From Terriglobia bacterium (GTDB taxonomy: Bacteria > Acidobacteriota > Terriglobia > Bryobacterales > Bryobacteraceae), in contig JAIQFL010000017.1 of NCBI GenBank assembly GCA_020073365.1, positions 1 to 57,990 of the forward strand: a DNA stretch of 57,990 nucleotides, written 5' to 3'. A program made the translations under genes and the position numbers. Positions 9,644-18,993 of this stretch are shown one piece after another. The notes under the pieces were generated by a model. The model was not told the DNA's origin, did no database searches, and was given only the letters and a program-made list of their open reading frames with translations. How positions within the stretch are numbered: the first letter of the stretch is position 1; each line of letters begins with the position of its first letter.

Positions 9644-12600
9644 TCAGAACCTGAACTTGGCCACCAGTTCCATTTGGCGAGAACCGACACTAGTGCTCGA
9701 GATCCTGCCGATATGACCCGTACCGATCACCTTATCAGGCAGGGCGAACGATGGGTGGTTGATGAGGTTGGTGGCGTTGGCGCTGAAGTCCAGATTCGTA
9801 CGCTCCGTAAACTTGAACGTCTTGTGGAGCGACGTGTTTATGGCGCTCAGTCCCGGCCCGTATACGATGTTTCTCCCCATGTTCCCGAATGTGCCGGGAG
9901 TGGGAGACGCAAAGGCATTGACGTTGAACCACGAATCGATGCTCTGGCCGCCCGCCACCGCCTTCGGATCGCCCACCACGTTCGGGTACCACAGATTATT
10001 CGACGACAGCGAATAGCTGTTGTTGACCAGCATGGATGGGGTGAAGGGACTACCGCCTTGGGCAATGAAGTCCCCAAACAGCGTCCAGCCGCCGATTGCG
10101 TGATCGAGAGCCTGGCTCGAATTGGCGAACTTCCGGCCGCGGCCAAAAGGTAGGTCATAGCTCGCATGTGCCTTGAGCATGTGGCGGACGTCGAAGTTCG
10201 AATTGCCATAGTTCGCCATCGCATCGTAGGACCGCTGGTAGGGGGTGGCGCCTTGCAGCGAGCCCCAGCCGGAGGAATCCTGATTCGACAGCATGTGCGA
10301 CCAGGTGTAGTTGACGTTGAACATGATACCGCTGGACATGCGGCGCGTAAGCCCCGTCTGGAACGCGTGGTAATTGGCGACGCCTTCGGTCGTGTATCCA
10401 TTCAAGCTCTGGAACTTATAGGGACGGAACGCCGAATCGGTCGGCCCGAGTAGGTTTTCCGGAACCTGGTTGACGTCCTTCGTGAAGGGCAGGTGCGATT
10501 GGTTGCTTCCCACATAGCCAAAGTCGGCCATCATGCTTTGCGACAGTTGCCGTTGGATGGTGAAATTCCAGGATCTGAGGAGCGGCGCCGGCGACGTGTA
10601 TTGGTTAAAGCCCACCGCCTGCCCGTTGTAGGCGTCCGGCGTCGTGGGAGCGCGCCGGTAGAGTGCATTGATGGCCGAGCCCTTCGATCCCTGGTAGTTG
10701 GTGTTCCCGTCGGAGGAGAGAATTACCACGGGACTCACGTTGCCGGTGGAATCGCTCTGGTTGCCGCTGCTGTTGAAGGCGTTCCCCAAGCCGGCGCTGG
10801 CGTAGGTGTCCACATTCCAGGGGAAGGTATACATGCCAATGCCGCCGCGGATGGTCGTTTTCGTGCCCAGTTGGTAGGCGAAGCCGAATCTCGGCAGCCA
10901 GTTCTTCCAGATCCCTTGCTGCAATCTGTCCCTGCCATTGGCCTTCGTAGTGGCGTACCACATCGCACCGGGGGCGTTGGTGGCGGGATTAATCACGTTC
11001 GGGTCGAACGACCGTTCATTCCCGTTTACCTCGGTCCACCCCGTGTTCCCTTCCCAACGCAAACCGAGGTTCAGCGTGAGTTTCGGGGTCACCTTGAAAT
11101 CGTCCTGGATGAAAGCCCCCGGATTCTTGAGGCGTCCGCCGTATTCAGGCGCATTCAGGGCGGTCCAGTTTTGGACATAGCCAAGCAGGAAGTCCGCATA
11201 GGCCGAGCCCGAGTTGGAGGCGAGTGCACCTGTGTTGCTGCCCGCAGTGTAGACTCCGGTAAAGCCAACATCCGCACCCTTAATATTGCCCCAAGCCGTG
11301 GAATCGGCGCGGAAGATCACCACGCCGCCTCCGAAGTGGAGCAGATGCCGTCCGTGGATGAGCGTCACCTGATCCGAGATGTCGAACGTGTTCTCCTTGT
11401 AAGCGGTATTCAGACCGGCGCCGAGGCCATAATAGTTGTTGATGGTGACGTTCGGGAAAATGTCCGCCTTGGAGAACTGGAGGCCGAGCTTCGCCGGATA
11501 GCCCGCGCCCAGGGTGTCGGGTGTGAATGAATCGTACTCACCCATGAACCCGATCCGCAATTCGTTGATCAGTGTGGGGCCGATGGTCCAATAATCGGAG
11601 AGCTGGCCGCTCATGTTCATCACGTCCCCCGGGGCCCGATTGATCGGAGCTATCGGGCTGAACGGGAGCTGCGGGCCGTCGTTCCAGGCAGCCGAACCCG
11701 TGATCCGGTTGCTGCTCGTGACATCCGCATCGAACCTGCCGAAGTACTTCCGCTTCGGGATGTCGCCCGGCGCGAGGTAACTATAGTTGTTGGTCGCGAT
11801 GCCGTTCACCAGTTGCCCGTCCCGATTGGGTTGCGGGTAGTACGCCTGGATGTTCTTGGCTACCGTGTCCAGCATCGCAGATGGAATCTGGTTGTTGGGG
11901 AACAACTTACGGGTTACTACGCCGGTGGTGGGATCCACAGTCTGCGAGGTCGGGTCGTAGATCGGGTTCAGTCCGGCGAAGTTGCCCGCGCGCACGGCCG
12001 CCGTGGGCACCGTGGCGAAACTCACGGCCGGCGTGGTGTGGTTGATGGTGTGATCGACACCGAAGAAGAAGAAGACCTTGTTCTTAATCACCGGACCGCC
12101 GATGTTGCCGCCGAAATCGTTGAAGTGCTGCGGCGTCTTGAAGGAAACGCCGTTAAATCCAAAAGGCGCGGCATTCAAGGCGGTGTTCTTGAAATAGTCG
12201 TACGCCATGCCGTGGAATTGGTTCGCGCCACCCTTGCTGATCTGGTTATAGACCATGCCACCGCCGCCGTACTGTGCGGAGAAGGCCGAGCTGCTCATCT
12301 TCACTTCGCCGAGGGTATCGAAGATCGGGGTGTTGATGACGTTATTGCTCATCGGGGAGCTGGTGGTCGCACCGTCCAGCAGAGCATTGGAAAACGGCAT
12401 GCTCCCATTGACCGACACGCCTCCCATTCCAGCGCTGTTGTTGTTGGTCCCGTTGCCGCGAGTGCCCGGCAGGAACGTCAGGAACGCCTGCCAGTCCGGA
12501 ATTCCGCCGGTCTGCGGCATGAGCTTCAGAGTTTCCAGTGGCACCGTCTGGGAGATTTCAGCGGTAGTCGTCTCTAGCAGGGGCGCCCCGGTTTCCTGAA

Positions 12601-12970
12601 TATTGATCTGTTGCGTCGACTGCCCCAGGGTGAGTTGAACGTTCAATCCGGTGACTCCGGCGCTAAGCGTCAAAGGCCCGCGCTGCACCGTCGCGAAGCC
12701 CTCTTTTTTGAAGGTGATCAGGTAATGATCGGTTGGTACGAGCGGGCCGGTGTCGTAAAGGCCGGAGTCGTTCGTGATAAACGTGCGTTCCGTGTTTTTG
12801 TCGATGTCTTTGACGGTGACCGTTACGCCGGGCACGACCGCTCCTGAAGGATCGGTCACGCTACCCGTGACATCAGCTGAATTCGTCGCTTGCCCCCAAA
12901 CTACGACAGGGTACAGGCAAATCATATAGGCACACAACGGCAGTAGTTTTCCCAGAAGTCGCGATTTCAT
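9644..12970 (-). CDS. TonB-dependent receptor (Oar/SusC-like) with carboxypeptidase-regulatory domain
   Basis: Outer-membrane receptor of 1108 residues, expected to import oligosaccharides. The start at 12970 (MKSRLLGKLLPL) follows an AGAGGGGGG ribosome-binding site and gives a signal peptide ending near GQA. Residues about 25-110 are a CarboxypepD_reg-like fold (ADVTGSVTDPSGAVVPGVTVTV), then a plug domain (about 120-260), then the large barrel. The C-terminus ends in ELVAKFRF, an aromatic-terminated final beta-strand as outer-membrane insertion requires. No frame breaks are visible. Upstream lies regulatory module B. It is one of two intact receptors in the window; two others are decayed and one survives as a tail fragment. 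Confidence 0.88.
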   Translation of the reverse strand: MKSRLLGKLLPLCAYMICLYPVVVWGQATNSADVTGSVTDPSGAVVPGVTVTVKDIDKNTERTFITNDSGLYDTGPLVPTDHYLITFKKEGFATVQRGPLTLSAGVTGLNVQLTLGQSTQQINIQETGAPLLETTTAEISQTVPLETLKLMPQTGGIPDWQAFLTFLPGTRGNGTNNNSAGMGGVSVNGSMPFSNALLDGATTSSPMSNNVINTPIFDTLGEVKMSSSAFSAQYGGGGMVYNQISKGGANQFHGMAYDYFKNTALNAAPFGFNGVSFKTPQHFNDFGGNIGGPVIKNKVFFFFGVDHTINHTTPAVSFATVPTAAVRAGNFAGLNPIYDPTSQTVDPTTGVVTRKLFPNNQIPSAMLDTVAKNIQAYYPQPNRDGQLVNGIATNNYSYLAPGDIPKRKYFGRFDADVTSSNRITGSAAWNDGPQLPFSPIAPINRAPGDVMNMSGQLSDYWTIGPTLINELRIGFMGEYDSFTPDTLGAGYPAKLGLQFSKADIFPNVTINNYYGLGAGLNTAYKENTFDISDQVTLIHGRHLLHFGGGVVIFRADSTAWGNIKGADVGFTGVYTAGSNTGALASNSGSAYADFLLGYVQNWTALNAPEYGGRLKNPGAFIQDDFKVTPKLTLNLGLRWEGNTGWTEVNGNERSFDPNVINPATNAPGAMWYATTKANGRDRLQQGIWKNWLPRFGFAYQLGTKTTIRGGIGMYTFPWNVDTYASAGLGNAFNSSGNQSDSTGNVSPVVILSSDGNTNYQGSKGSAINALYRRAPTTPDAYNGQAVGFNQYTSPAPLLRSWNFTIQRQLSQSMMADFGYVGSNQSHLPFTKDVNQVPENLLGPTDSAFRPYKFQSLNGYTTEGVANYHAFQTGLTRRMSSGIMFNVNYTWSHMLSNQDSSGWGSLQGATPYQRSYDAMANYGNSNFDVRHMLKAHASYDLPFGRGRKFANSSQALDHAIGGWTLFGDFIAQGGSPFTPSMLVNNSYSLSSNNLWYPNVVGDPKAVAGGQSIDSWFNVNAFASPTPGTFGNMGRNIVYGPGLSAINTSLHKTFKFTERTNLDFSANATNLINHPSFALPDKVIGTGHIGRISSTSVGSRQMELVAKFRF

Positions 12971-13065
12971 AAGCCCCCCTCTTACGAAGCACAACCCAGA
13001 GTGCTCCGATTTCTCGGACATGGATGCGGATGGACTGGCTGAGGCTACCATTCAGGACCGGCACG

Positions 13066-13135
13066 GTCAAGTTTCGTACCGTTGGGCTCTCGGCCCTAAC
13101 GGTTAGCCCCTCCGTTTAACGTGGTAAGAACCTAC
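13066..13135 (-). promoter_or_regulatory. Regulatory module B upstream of the first receptor
   Basis: Reading towards the receptor, the operator part (13095-13133) carries GGTTCTTACC, then GGGGCTAACCGTTAGGG. The promoter-side block at 13066-13086 reads CCAACGGTACGAAACTTGAC, a divergent copy of GACACCGTACCAAACCT. Unlike modules A, C, D and E, the two pieces are only about 11 bp apart, so this copy may have lost the intervening spacer. The leader downstream also resembles the module D leader (TGGGTTGTGC, then AAGAGG before the ATG). Confidence 0.55.
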
Positions 13136-13404
13136 AGTTCCTTCCAAAAAGCGGAGATTCGCACGCGGCCTATCCCAAATCCAGACGCCCGACACGAAGA
13201 AGGTCCAGGTCCGGTTGGAAACACCTGTGACACGGCGCAAAGCGATTTGGTCGGGTTCAAGGGCACCTTGCGTTAGACGGCCATGGTACCTGTGCGTTTT
13301 GGCACCATAACCGGCGTTGAGCACGGACCTGGGCCCGCCTCCTCGGCCGCTTCGCGAGCAGCCAGCGGCTGCGGGCAGGGACATTTTCGAAGCGGCTGCT
13401 TCCT
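13136..13404. other. Intergenic region without a supported gene
   Basis: A minus-strand frame is open across this stretch, but it lacks a ribosome-binding site, a signal sequence or family similarity. I see no RNA gene or strong terminator here. Confidence 0.4.
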
Positions 13405-15204
13405 CTATTTTGGCGGGGGAGCGGCCGTGGGCCGGATGCTGGCACAGGGGACTACGCCCGAACCCTCTTTGACGCAATAGAAGCGATCAGATTCGAGGTT
13501 GGTCAGGGTTCCGGTTGCCCCCGATGGCCAGAAGATCTCTACCTTGTCGGCGCGGCGGTGATCGGCCAGGCCGAAGTGAAGGCGGAGGTCGCTCTGCGAC
13601 AGATAACTGCCTGAACTCCTCACTTCATCGGTTTGGGTGAGTTCGGCGGCGGTGATTCTTACGCGCGCGTTCAGGGCCAGCTTGTTGCTCCTGGTTCCGG
13701 CCAGTTCGAGGCTGATCCAGTGGTTGCGCGGTCCGCCCCGCGGACGAAAGATCACGGGCTCGCCTTCGAGATTTTCGACGACAACTTCCTGGACCCCGTC
13801 GTTAAACAGGTCGCCTATGGCCAGGCCGCGTCCCACGCGGGGAACCTTGAGGGCCGGCCCTGCCTGATCGCTGACATCGCGGAATGTGCCGTCACGCTGG
13901 TTGAGGAAGAGCTGCCCCGGTTCGCGAAAGTGGATGCCGATGTTGGCCTGGTCCACCTGCGGGTACACATGACCGTTGACGGCGATGAGGTCGAGCCATC
14001 CGTCATTGTCGATATCGTAAAAGGCGTCTCCCCAACCCACGACGTGAGTGGTGGCGCGGGCGATGCGCGAGATGTTGGAGACGTCGGTAAAGCTCAGATT
14101 GCCGTCGTTGCGGAAGACTTGGAGGTATTGCTCGCTGAAATGAGTGATGGCGATGGAGGGGCGCCCGGTGTGCAGACAATCGCCAAGCGCCAGCCCCATA
14201 TTTGCCAGCGCCTTGCCGTTTTCATCCAGAGCCACACCAGCCTGGAAGCCCACTTCGCTGAACCGGCCCTTGCCGTCATTTTTGTAGAGGTAATTCTGCG
14301 CGCCGTCGTTAGCCACGAAGAGTTCGAGCTTTCCGTCGTTGTCGAAATCCGACCAGACGGCGGTCAGGCCGAGCAGATTCTGCGGGTCATCGACGCCGGC
14401 CTGCTTGGAGACATCGGTGAAGGTTCCGTTGCCGTTGTTGTGATACAGGTTGTCCGGCGATCCCTTCAGTCCGGCCGGGCCGCACTGGACCTTGATGGTG
14501 TGGTACGTGCAATTCACCATCGAGCCGAAGGCGGGGAGGTCGTGGAGATCGAATGCGGCGTAGTGGGAGACGAACAGGTCCTGGAAACCGTCGCCGTCGT
14601 AGTCTCCAAAGGCGGCGCCCATGGCCCACATGGTATCGCCGGCCAGTCCCGCTTCCTTGGTGACGTTCGTGAACGCCGCGCCGCCATTGTTGCGGTACAG
14701 GACCACGCCTCCAAAACAGGTCACCAGGAGATCCGGCCAGCCGTCATTGTCGTAGTCGCCCACGACGGCGCCGTTCGCCCAGCAGGGATAGGCCACGCCT
14801 GCCTTGTCGGTCACATCGGTAAAGGTGCCGTCGCGGTTGTTATGGAAGAGCGCACTGCGGGCTTTCTTACCGGCCAACTGCATATCCACATCCGGCGCGT
14901 TGGTGAAGTAGATATCCGGCCAGCCATCGCGATCGTAATCGATCAGAGCCACCCCGCCGCTCATGGATTCGACGATGTATTTCTTGTCGGGCGAGGCGAG
15001 ATGATTGAAGCGAATTCGCGTGGAAGCAGTGATATCCGCGAGTTGGGGAATCGGGGACCCGGCAGCGGGAGCGGTGGACCCCGCGCGCTGGGCGTAGAGA
15101 GCGAGGCCCAAGAGGGCGACGCTCAGAATGGCGGCGATGGCCGGCCGGATTGCGCCGCACATTGACGCGCGGGCGCGCGGGCCGAGTTGGCTCCTGGCCG
15201 GCAT
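13405..15204 (-). CDS. CRTAC1-family protein: FG-GAP/VCBS repeats plus ASPIC/UnbV domain
   Basis: Exported 599-residue protein built from integrin-like calcium-binding propeller repeats (DYDRDGWPDIYFTN, DYDNDGWPDLLVTC, DYDGDGFQDLFVSH, DFDNDGKLELFVAN, DIDNDGWLDLIAVN). A C-terminal ASPIC/UnbV domain follows from about residue 505 (NHWISLELAGTRSN to WPSGATGTLTNL). The signal peptide is best explained by a start at 15204 or at 15162 (MCGAIRPAIAAILSVALLG); I keep 15204 because its ATG lies one base after the TPR gene's TGA (TGAGATG), which suggests coupling. Members are abundant in Acidobacteriota and usually sit next to TPR proteins, as here. The biochemical role is unknown; extracellular ligand binding or adhesion is the usual proposal. 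Confidence 0.85.
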   Translation of the reverse strand: MPARSQLGPRARASMCGAIRPAIAAILSVALLGLALYAQRAGSTAPAAGSPIPQLADITASTRIRFNHLASPDKKYIVESMSGGVALIDYDRDGWPDIYFTNAPDVDMQLAGKKARSALFHNNRDGTFTDVTDKAGVAYPCWANGAVVGDYDNDGWPDLLVTCFGGVVLYRNNGGAAFTNVTKEAGLAGDTMWAMGAAFGDYDGDGFQDLFVSHYAAFDLHDLPAFGSMVNCTYHTIKVQCGPAGLKGSPDNLYHNNGNGTFTDVSKQAGVDDPQNLLGLTAVWSDFDNDGKLELFVANDGAQNYLYKNDGKGRFSEVGFQAGVALDENGKALANMGLALGDCLHTGRPSIAITHFSEQYLQVFRNDGNLSFTDVSNISRIARATTHVVGWGDAFYDIDNDGWLDLIAVNGHVYPQVDQANIGIHFREPGQLFLNQRDGTFRDVSDQAGPALKVPRVGRGLAIGDLFNDGVQEVVVENLEGEPVIFRPRGGPRNHWISLELAGTRSNKLALNARVRITAAELTQTDEVRSSGSYLSQSDLRLHFGLADHRRADKVEIFWPSGATGTLTNLESDRFYCVKEGSGVVPCASIRPTAAPPPK

Positions 15205-15205
15205 C

Positions 15206-16378
15206 TCACTTGGGGCTCGACGGCCCGGCCAGATGTTTGAAGATCTTGCCCAGTTTGCCTTTCACGTCCTCGTAGTGGTGAAAAGCTTCCGTCTCACGGT
15301 CCGAATCCGCCGTGCGGCCTGCGCGCCGGTACAGCATGCTCAAGCGGTAGTGCGCCACGATGTTGGTCGGATCGTCCTTGACTGCGCTTTCGAGAAGCGA
15401 AATGGCTTCGTCTGTCTTGTTGGTGGAAATCAGAACGATGGCCAAACCGGTCTTTGCATCGGAATCCCTGGGCTGTAAGGCAAGAGCCTTTCGGAAATCC
15501 TCCTCGGCTGCCGTGAAATCGCCCTTGGCCGACATGATTCCGCCGAGTTGGCGCCAGGACAACGAATCGTATGGATTCGCCCGGATAGCGGCTTTGTACT
15601 CGTTTTCGGCCTGCGCGTTGAACGCGGGATCCGACGAAGTCCTCAGTTGCTCGGCCATTTCGAAATGCGCACCGGGGAGCGCCGGCTTCAACTTGAGGGC
15701 CTCGCGATATTGGGCGACCGAATTGGCATTGTCGCCCTGGCGGCCGAGTTCGCCGGCCATGATCATGTGCATCTCGGCGGAATCGGGCGCAGCCATCATC
15801 AGGGTAAGCAGGCTCTGGTCCATCATCTGCCGCGAAATCTCGTAGGTGGCCAGCAGGATCTGCGGATCCTGCGGCGCCATCTCCTGGAGCCTTGCGGCCA
15901 CTGACAGGGCTTTGTCGAATTGCGCCGCGGCGGAATGGATCTCGATCAGTTCCAGACCCGCCTCAATCTGGATCTTCTTGTCGTCCAGATTGGAAAATGC
16001 GCGCTCCAAATGGTTCTGTGCGTCGTGCGGATTCCCGGTGCGCTTCTCCGCGATTCCCAATAGCGCCCCGATCCTCAAGAGATCGGGCTGCAGCTCGAGA
16101 GCGGTGCGCAGATGGGGGATGGCTTCGGGGTGATTGCCCTGAAAAAACAGCAACACGCCGAGGTTCGCCTGACCATTGAGGTTCTTCGGATCGAGCGAAA
16201 CGATCTCGCGCAGCAGGGGAATGGCGAGCTGTGGCTTCTGTTCCTGGAGATACTTCTGTACTTGCTGTTCGAGGGCTCCGATTCTAGCTGGAATATCTTT
16301 GGCATCCTGCGCCATCAGCGCCAGACAGGGCAGCAAGACGATAACTGTGCGACAGGTCCGTGAAACAAGATTACTCAC
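15206..16378 (-). CDS. Exported TPR-repeat protein
   Basis: A 390-residue protein with an N-terminal signal sequence (VIVLLPCLALMAQ) and tetratricopeptide repeats over most of its length (for example NLGVLLFFQGNHPEAIPHL and AEEDFRKALALQPRDSDAKT). The start is a GTG at 16376-16378 with a weak ribosome-binding site. TPR arrays are protein-protein interaction scaffolds. The gene is directly upstream of, and coupled to, the CRTAC1 gene, so the two products probably work together at the periplasm or outer membrane. This TPR/CRTAC1 pairing is common in Solibacter-like genomes; the actual function is not established. Confidence 0.82.
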   Translation of the reverse strand: MSNLVSRTCRTVIVLLPCLALMAQDAKDIPARIGALEQQVQKYLQEQKPQLAIPLLREIVSLDPKNLNGQANLGVLLFFQGNHPEAIPHLRTALELQPDLLRIGALLGIAEKRTGNPHDAQNHLERAFSNLDDKKIQIEAGLELIEIHSAAAQFDKALSVAARLQEMAPQDPQILLATYEISRQMMDQSLLTLMMAAPDSAEMHMIMAGELGRQGDNANSVAQYREALKLKPALPGAHFEMAEQLRTSSDPAFNAQAENEYKAAIRANPYDSLSWRQLGGIMSAKGDFTAAEEDFRKALALQPRDSDAKTGLAIVLISTNKTDEAISLLESAVKDDPTNIVAHYRLSMLYRRAGRTADSDRETEAFHHYEDVKGKLGKIFKHLAGPSSPK

Positions 16379-16415
16379 AGTGCCATCAGATATACCACGG
16401 ATTCACGATTGTGCG

Positions 16416-16461
16416 CAGGCCAATCCCGGGGGCGCCGGCCCGGCGCCCCCGGGCGGGCCTG
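16416..16461 (-). terminator. Very stable G+C hairpin after GH51
   Basis: CCCGGGGGCGCC (16425-16436) and GGCGCCCCCGGG (16442-16453) are perfect complements around a 5-nt loop. The outer CAGGCC/GGCCTG (16416-16421 and 16456-16461) extends the stem. It lies 6 bp past the GH51 stop on the minus strand and before the TPR gene start. There is no clear U-tract, so it could be a pause site or an RNA-stability hairpin as well as a terminator. Confidence 0.6.
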
Positions 16462-16467
16462 GCCCCG

Positions 16468-18582
16468 CTACTGTTTGGCGAACTCGTAAATCTCGATGCT
16501 GATGGGCGCGATGGTCAGGGCCTTGGGAGTTTCGGTCAACGAACTCTCCACGATGCGGACTTCGTTCCTCCCCAGGCCGGTGGCGGCACTCAGACTGTCG
16601 CCGGTCATGCGCCACATCCGCCCTTTTCCGGATAGCGCGATCCCCGTGACGCTGAGGTCGAGTTCCTGGGCGGATTCATTGGCGTTGATCACGGCCACAG
16701 TCAGAAACTTCCCGTCGCTGGTCAAAGCGGCGGTCACATCCACCGGATAAGTCGGACTGCCGGCGTTCACCTTCGGCTGATCGGCTCCCACCGGGTACAG
16801 GGGAGGAGGCGGGGGTGAGTTGCCGCCGACCTCGACGGGAACGGAGCCGAAGTGGTCCCGGTAGAACTTGAAAAACAGCCCGGTGGTGTTGAGCGCCGAT
16901 TCCGTGGCGTTGTAGTCGATTGAGCCGGTGCCCATGGTGTGGCCGGCCATCTTGATGATGTCCGTGTGCCGGAACATTTCCTGAAGCACCATGGCGTTCG
17001 CCAAGACGCCTTTGAGGGTGTTCCCGCCGCCAGTGTAAGCCCATTCGTCAATCGCCATGGGGATGCGCCGGGTCTTGAGGGCCGGGATACGCTGGAGGTA
17101 CTCCTCGTAGGCTTCCACCTTATTGCGCACGCGGTTTGCGGGACGGCGGGCCCATTCCACCAATGATTCGTCAACCCTCGCCATGTATTCGTTGCGGTTG
17201 AAGGCGCCCGGCTTGACGGCGGAATGATCGAACCTCTGCCCGGCATAGGAGTAGAAATGTTCCGACATCACGTCGATGTAGTCGAAGCAGCGAGTAAACA
17301 ATCCGAAGTCCCAGTCGCCCGGGGAGCCGTAGTCCGGTATCAACTTGCCCACGATGGGAAGCGCCAGCCCATAGATGCTCATCTCATCGGGAGTGGCGCC
17401 CGTCGCGAGGAGGGTGATGGACGGGTCGACCTTGCGCATCGCCTCACCGAACATGTTGTGCTTGAAGACGTATTGGCTGAGCGCCATACGGCCGTACTGC
17501 CACGACCCGTACATCTCGTTCCCGATTCCCCACCACTTGATTTTGTAGGGCGCGGGGTGGCCGTTGGCGGCGCGCAGCTTGCCCATGGGAGTAGCGGCCG
17601 CGCCGTTGGCGTACTCCACCAACTGCGCCGCCGACCAGGCGTCTCCAAAACCGGCATTGACGCTGATGAACGGGTCCACACCCAGGAGGTCCATCAGGGT
17701 CATGAATTCGTCGGTGCCGACGTCGTTCGGCTGGAACCCGGACCGGACGGCGTCGAGGCGAGGCGGGCGCTTATCCGGATCGCCGATGGCGTCGCGCCAC
17801 TCAAACGCCGAGAGGTAATTGCCTCCCGGCCAACGCCACATTCCGGCGCGCTGCGCCTTCAGGAGGGCGATGGTATCGGGACGGAAGCCGTGGATGTTGT
17901 CGGCGGGCATGAGCGAGACGGCGCCGATATGGAAAGATCCCTGGCCCGTGCCGGAGATCTCGAGCCGCGCGTTGTTGTTGTCGGCTCCGGCGGTGAACTT
18001 GAGGGGGAACTTCGCATAGGACGCGCCCATGGCGGTAATCGGAACCACCTGCCGGCCGGCGGGGCCGTCGCCCCACACGAGACTGACCGTTACTTTGGCG
18101 CCGGGCGAGCCGGCCAGCATGGCCCGGCCGATGTAGGCTTTCCCTTTCCGCAGCGCCAGACCGGCCTGCTGAATGCCCCGCGCGGAGTCGCCCGCGAGTT
18201 GGACCAGGGGAGTGTGCTCACCGACGTAGGGATTCTTGCGGTCCATCACCACGGACTCGTCGGGGCCGATGGGCCGCCACTGAACCGCCGCCCTGCCGCC
18301 GCGCCCGCCCCCACCCCTCTGCGGGGAGGGCGGGGAGAGCTTGGAATTGATGTTGTTGTAGAACTTCCGGTCGTCGAGCATCTCGGCCCACAGGCTGCGG
18401 TTGATGAGATCGCCGATGTGCTCGATGAATTGACCGTAGATGTACGGGGAGATGGGCGGCGCGGTCTTGCCGGCGTCGATGCTCACGGAGATTCTCTTCG
18501 CGGGCGCACTGAAGTTCTGCGCGTTCAGTGCGATCGTCCAGACAACTCCCATCAGAAGTACCGAAAACAGCTTTCTCGACAT
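16468..18582 (-). CDS. GH51-type alpha-L-arabinofuranosidase, exported
   Basis: Exo-acting retaining enzyme that removes arabinofuranosyl side groups from arabinan or arabinoxylan. The 704-residue form starting at 18582 is supported by a strong AGGAGGG site 7 nt upstream and a signal peptide (KLFSVLLMGVVWTIALNAQ). GPYIYGQF-like entry (SPYIYGQFIEH, about 45-55) is followed by a carbohydrate-binding beta-sandwich insert (about 100-225), then the TIM barrel with acid/base Glu356 in WGIGNEMYG and nucleophile Glu513 in AIDEWAYTG. A C-terminal beta domain follows from about 600. A Gly/Arg/Pro-rich loop occurs at about 82-100. It is the intact paralogue of the gene interrupted at 39.8 kb and an arabinose source for araA. 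Confidence 0.9.
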   Translation of the reverse strand: MSRKLFSVLLMGVVWTIALNAQNFSAPAKRISVSIDAGKTAPPISPYIYGQFIEHIGDLINRSLWAEMLDDRKFYNNINSKLSPPSPQRGGGGRGGRAAVQWRPIGPDESVVMDRKNPYVGEHTPLVQLAGDSARGIQQAGLALRKGKAYIGRAMLAGSPGAKVTVSLVWGDGPAGRQVVPITAMGASYAKFPLKFTAGADNNNARLEISGTGQGSFHIGAVSLMPADNIHGFRPDTIALLKAQRAGMWRWPGGNYLSAFEWRDAIGDPDKRPPRLDAVRSGFQPNDVGTDEFMTLMDLLGVDPFISVNAGFGDAWSAAQLVEYANGAAATPMGKLRAANGHPAPYKIKWWGIGNEMYGSWQYGRMALSQYVFKHNMFGEAMRKVDPSITLLATGATPDEMSIYGLALPIVGKLIPDYGSPGDWDFGLFTRCFDYIDVMSEHFYSYAGQRFDHSAVKPGAFNRNEYMARVDESLVEWARRPANRVRNKVEAYEEYLQRIPALKTRRIPMAIDEWAYTGGGNTLKGVLANAMVLQEMFRHTDIIKMAGHTMGTGSIDYNATESALNTTGLFFKFYRDHFGSVPVEVGGNSPPPPPLYPVGADQPKVNAGSPTYPVDVTAALTSDGKFLTVAVINANESAQELDLSVTGIALSGKGRMWRMTGDSLSAATGLGRNEVRIVESSLTETPKALTIAPISIEIYEFAKQ

Positions 18583-18642
18583 TTGATCCCTCCTGTCAGA
18601 AATGGACCTGAATTTCCAAAATATACTGATCAAGAATGTTGA

Positions 18643-18858
18643 TTATATATCCAGGCGATGGGGACGCCGGGTGCGGCCAATGCGCGGCGAAATGACGATG
18701 CCGGTGGGCCGGGTGGTCTCTGGGCGCGCTTGCGCAGGCGCAGCCGTTGCTTTCTGCGGCGGCGTGTCCTGGGAACTGCCGGCCTGGAGCATGAGCGCTT
18801 GAACTCCAGCCGCCAGTCCCACGAATGCTAACAAACCCGGCACAATGAGGCGCTTCAT
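18643..18858 (-). CDS. Small exported protein of unknown function (71 aa)
   Basis: A short frame starting at 18858 (MKRLIVPGLLAFVGLAAGVQ) with AAAGGA 8 nt upstream. It has one hydrophobic segment that could be a signal peptide or membrane anchor, followed by a Gln/Ala/Pro/Thr-rich tail ending in basic residues (IGRTRRPHRLDI). It lies 60 bp upstream of the GH51 start on the same strand, so the two could be co-transcribed. I do not recognise a family. The good start context argues it is real; the low-complexity tail argues for caution. Confidence 0.45.
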   Translation of the reverse strand: MKRLIVPGLLAFVGLAAGVQALMLQAGSSQDTPPQKATAAPAQARPETTRPTGIVISPRIGRTRRPHRLDI

Positions 18859-18993
18859 TTTACGGTCCTTTCCAACCCAGACCTGGGTTCCTGCCTCGAA
18901 CTTCTCGCCGGTGCGCATCATCTCGTCCCAGGTCAGGCTGCGTTTGCGATATGCCGCGGTGCGCCAACCGGGAGCGTTATACTGGCGAGACAA

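Noticed and set aside
10493..11530. Long plus-strand frame opposite the first receptor (also 854-2080, 13633-15165, 17224-18642, 28089-29339 and 41673-42953)
   Set aside because: High third-position G+C opens antisense frames. These lack ribosome-binding sites and recognisable domains, and lie fully opposite well-supported genes.
18295..18345. G+C-rich near-palindrome inside the intact GH51, suspected as an inserted palindromic element
   Set aside because: The second GH51 has a different G/P/R-rich loop at the same place, so a variable low-complexity loop explains it without an insertion.
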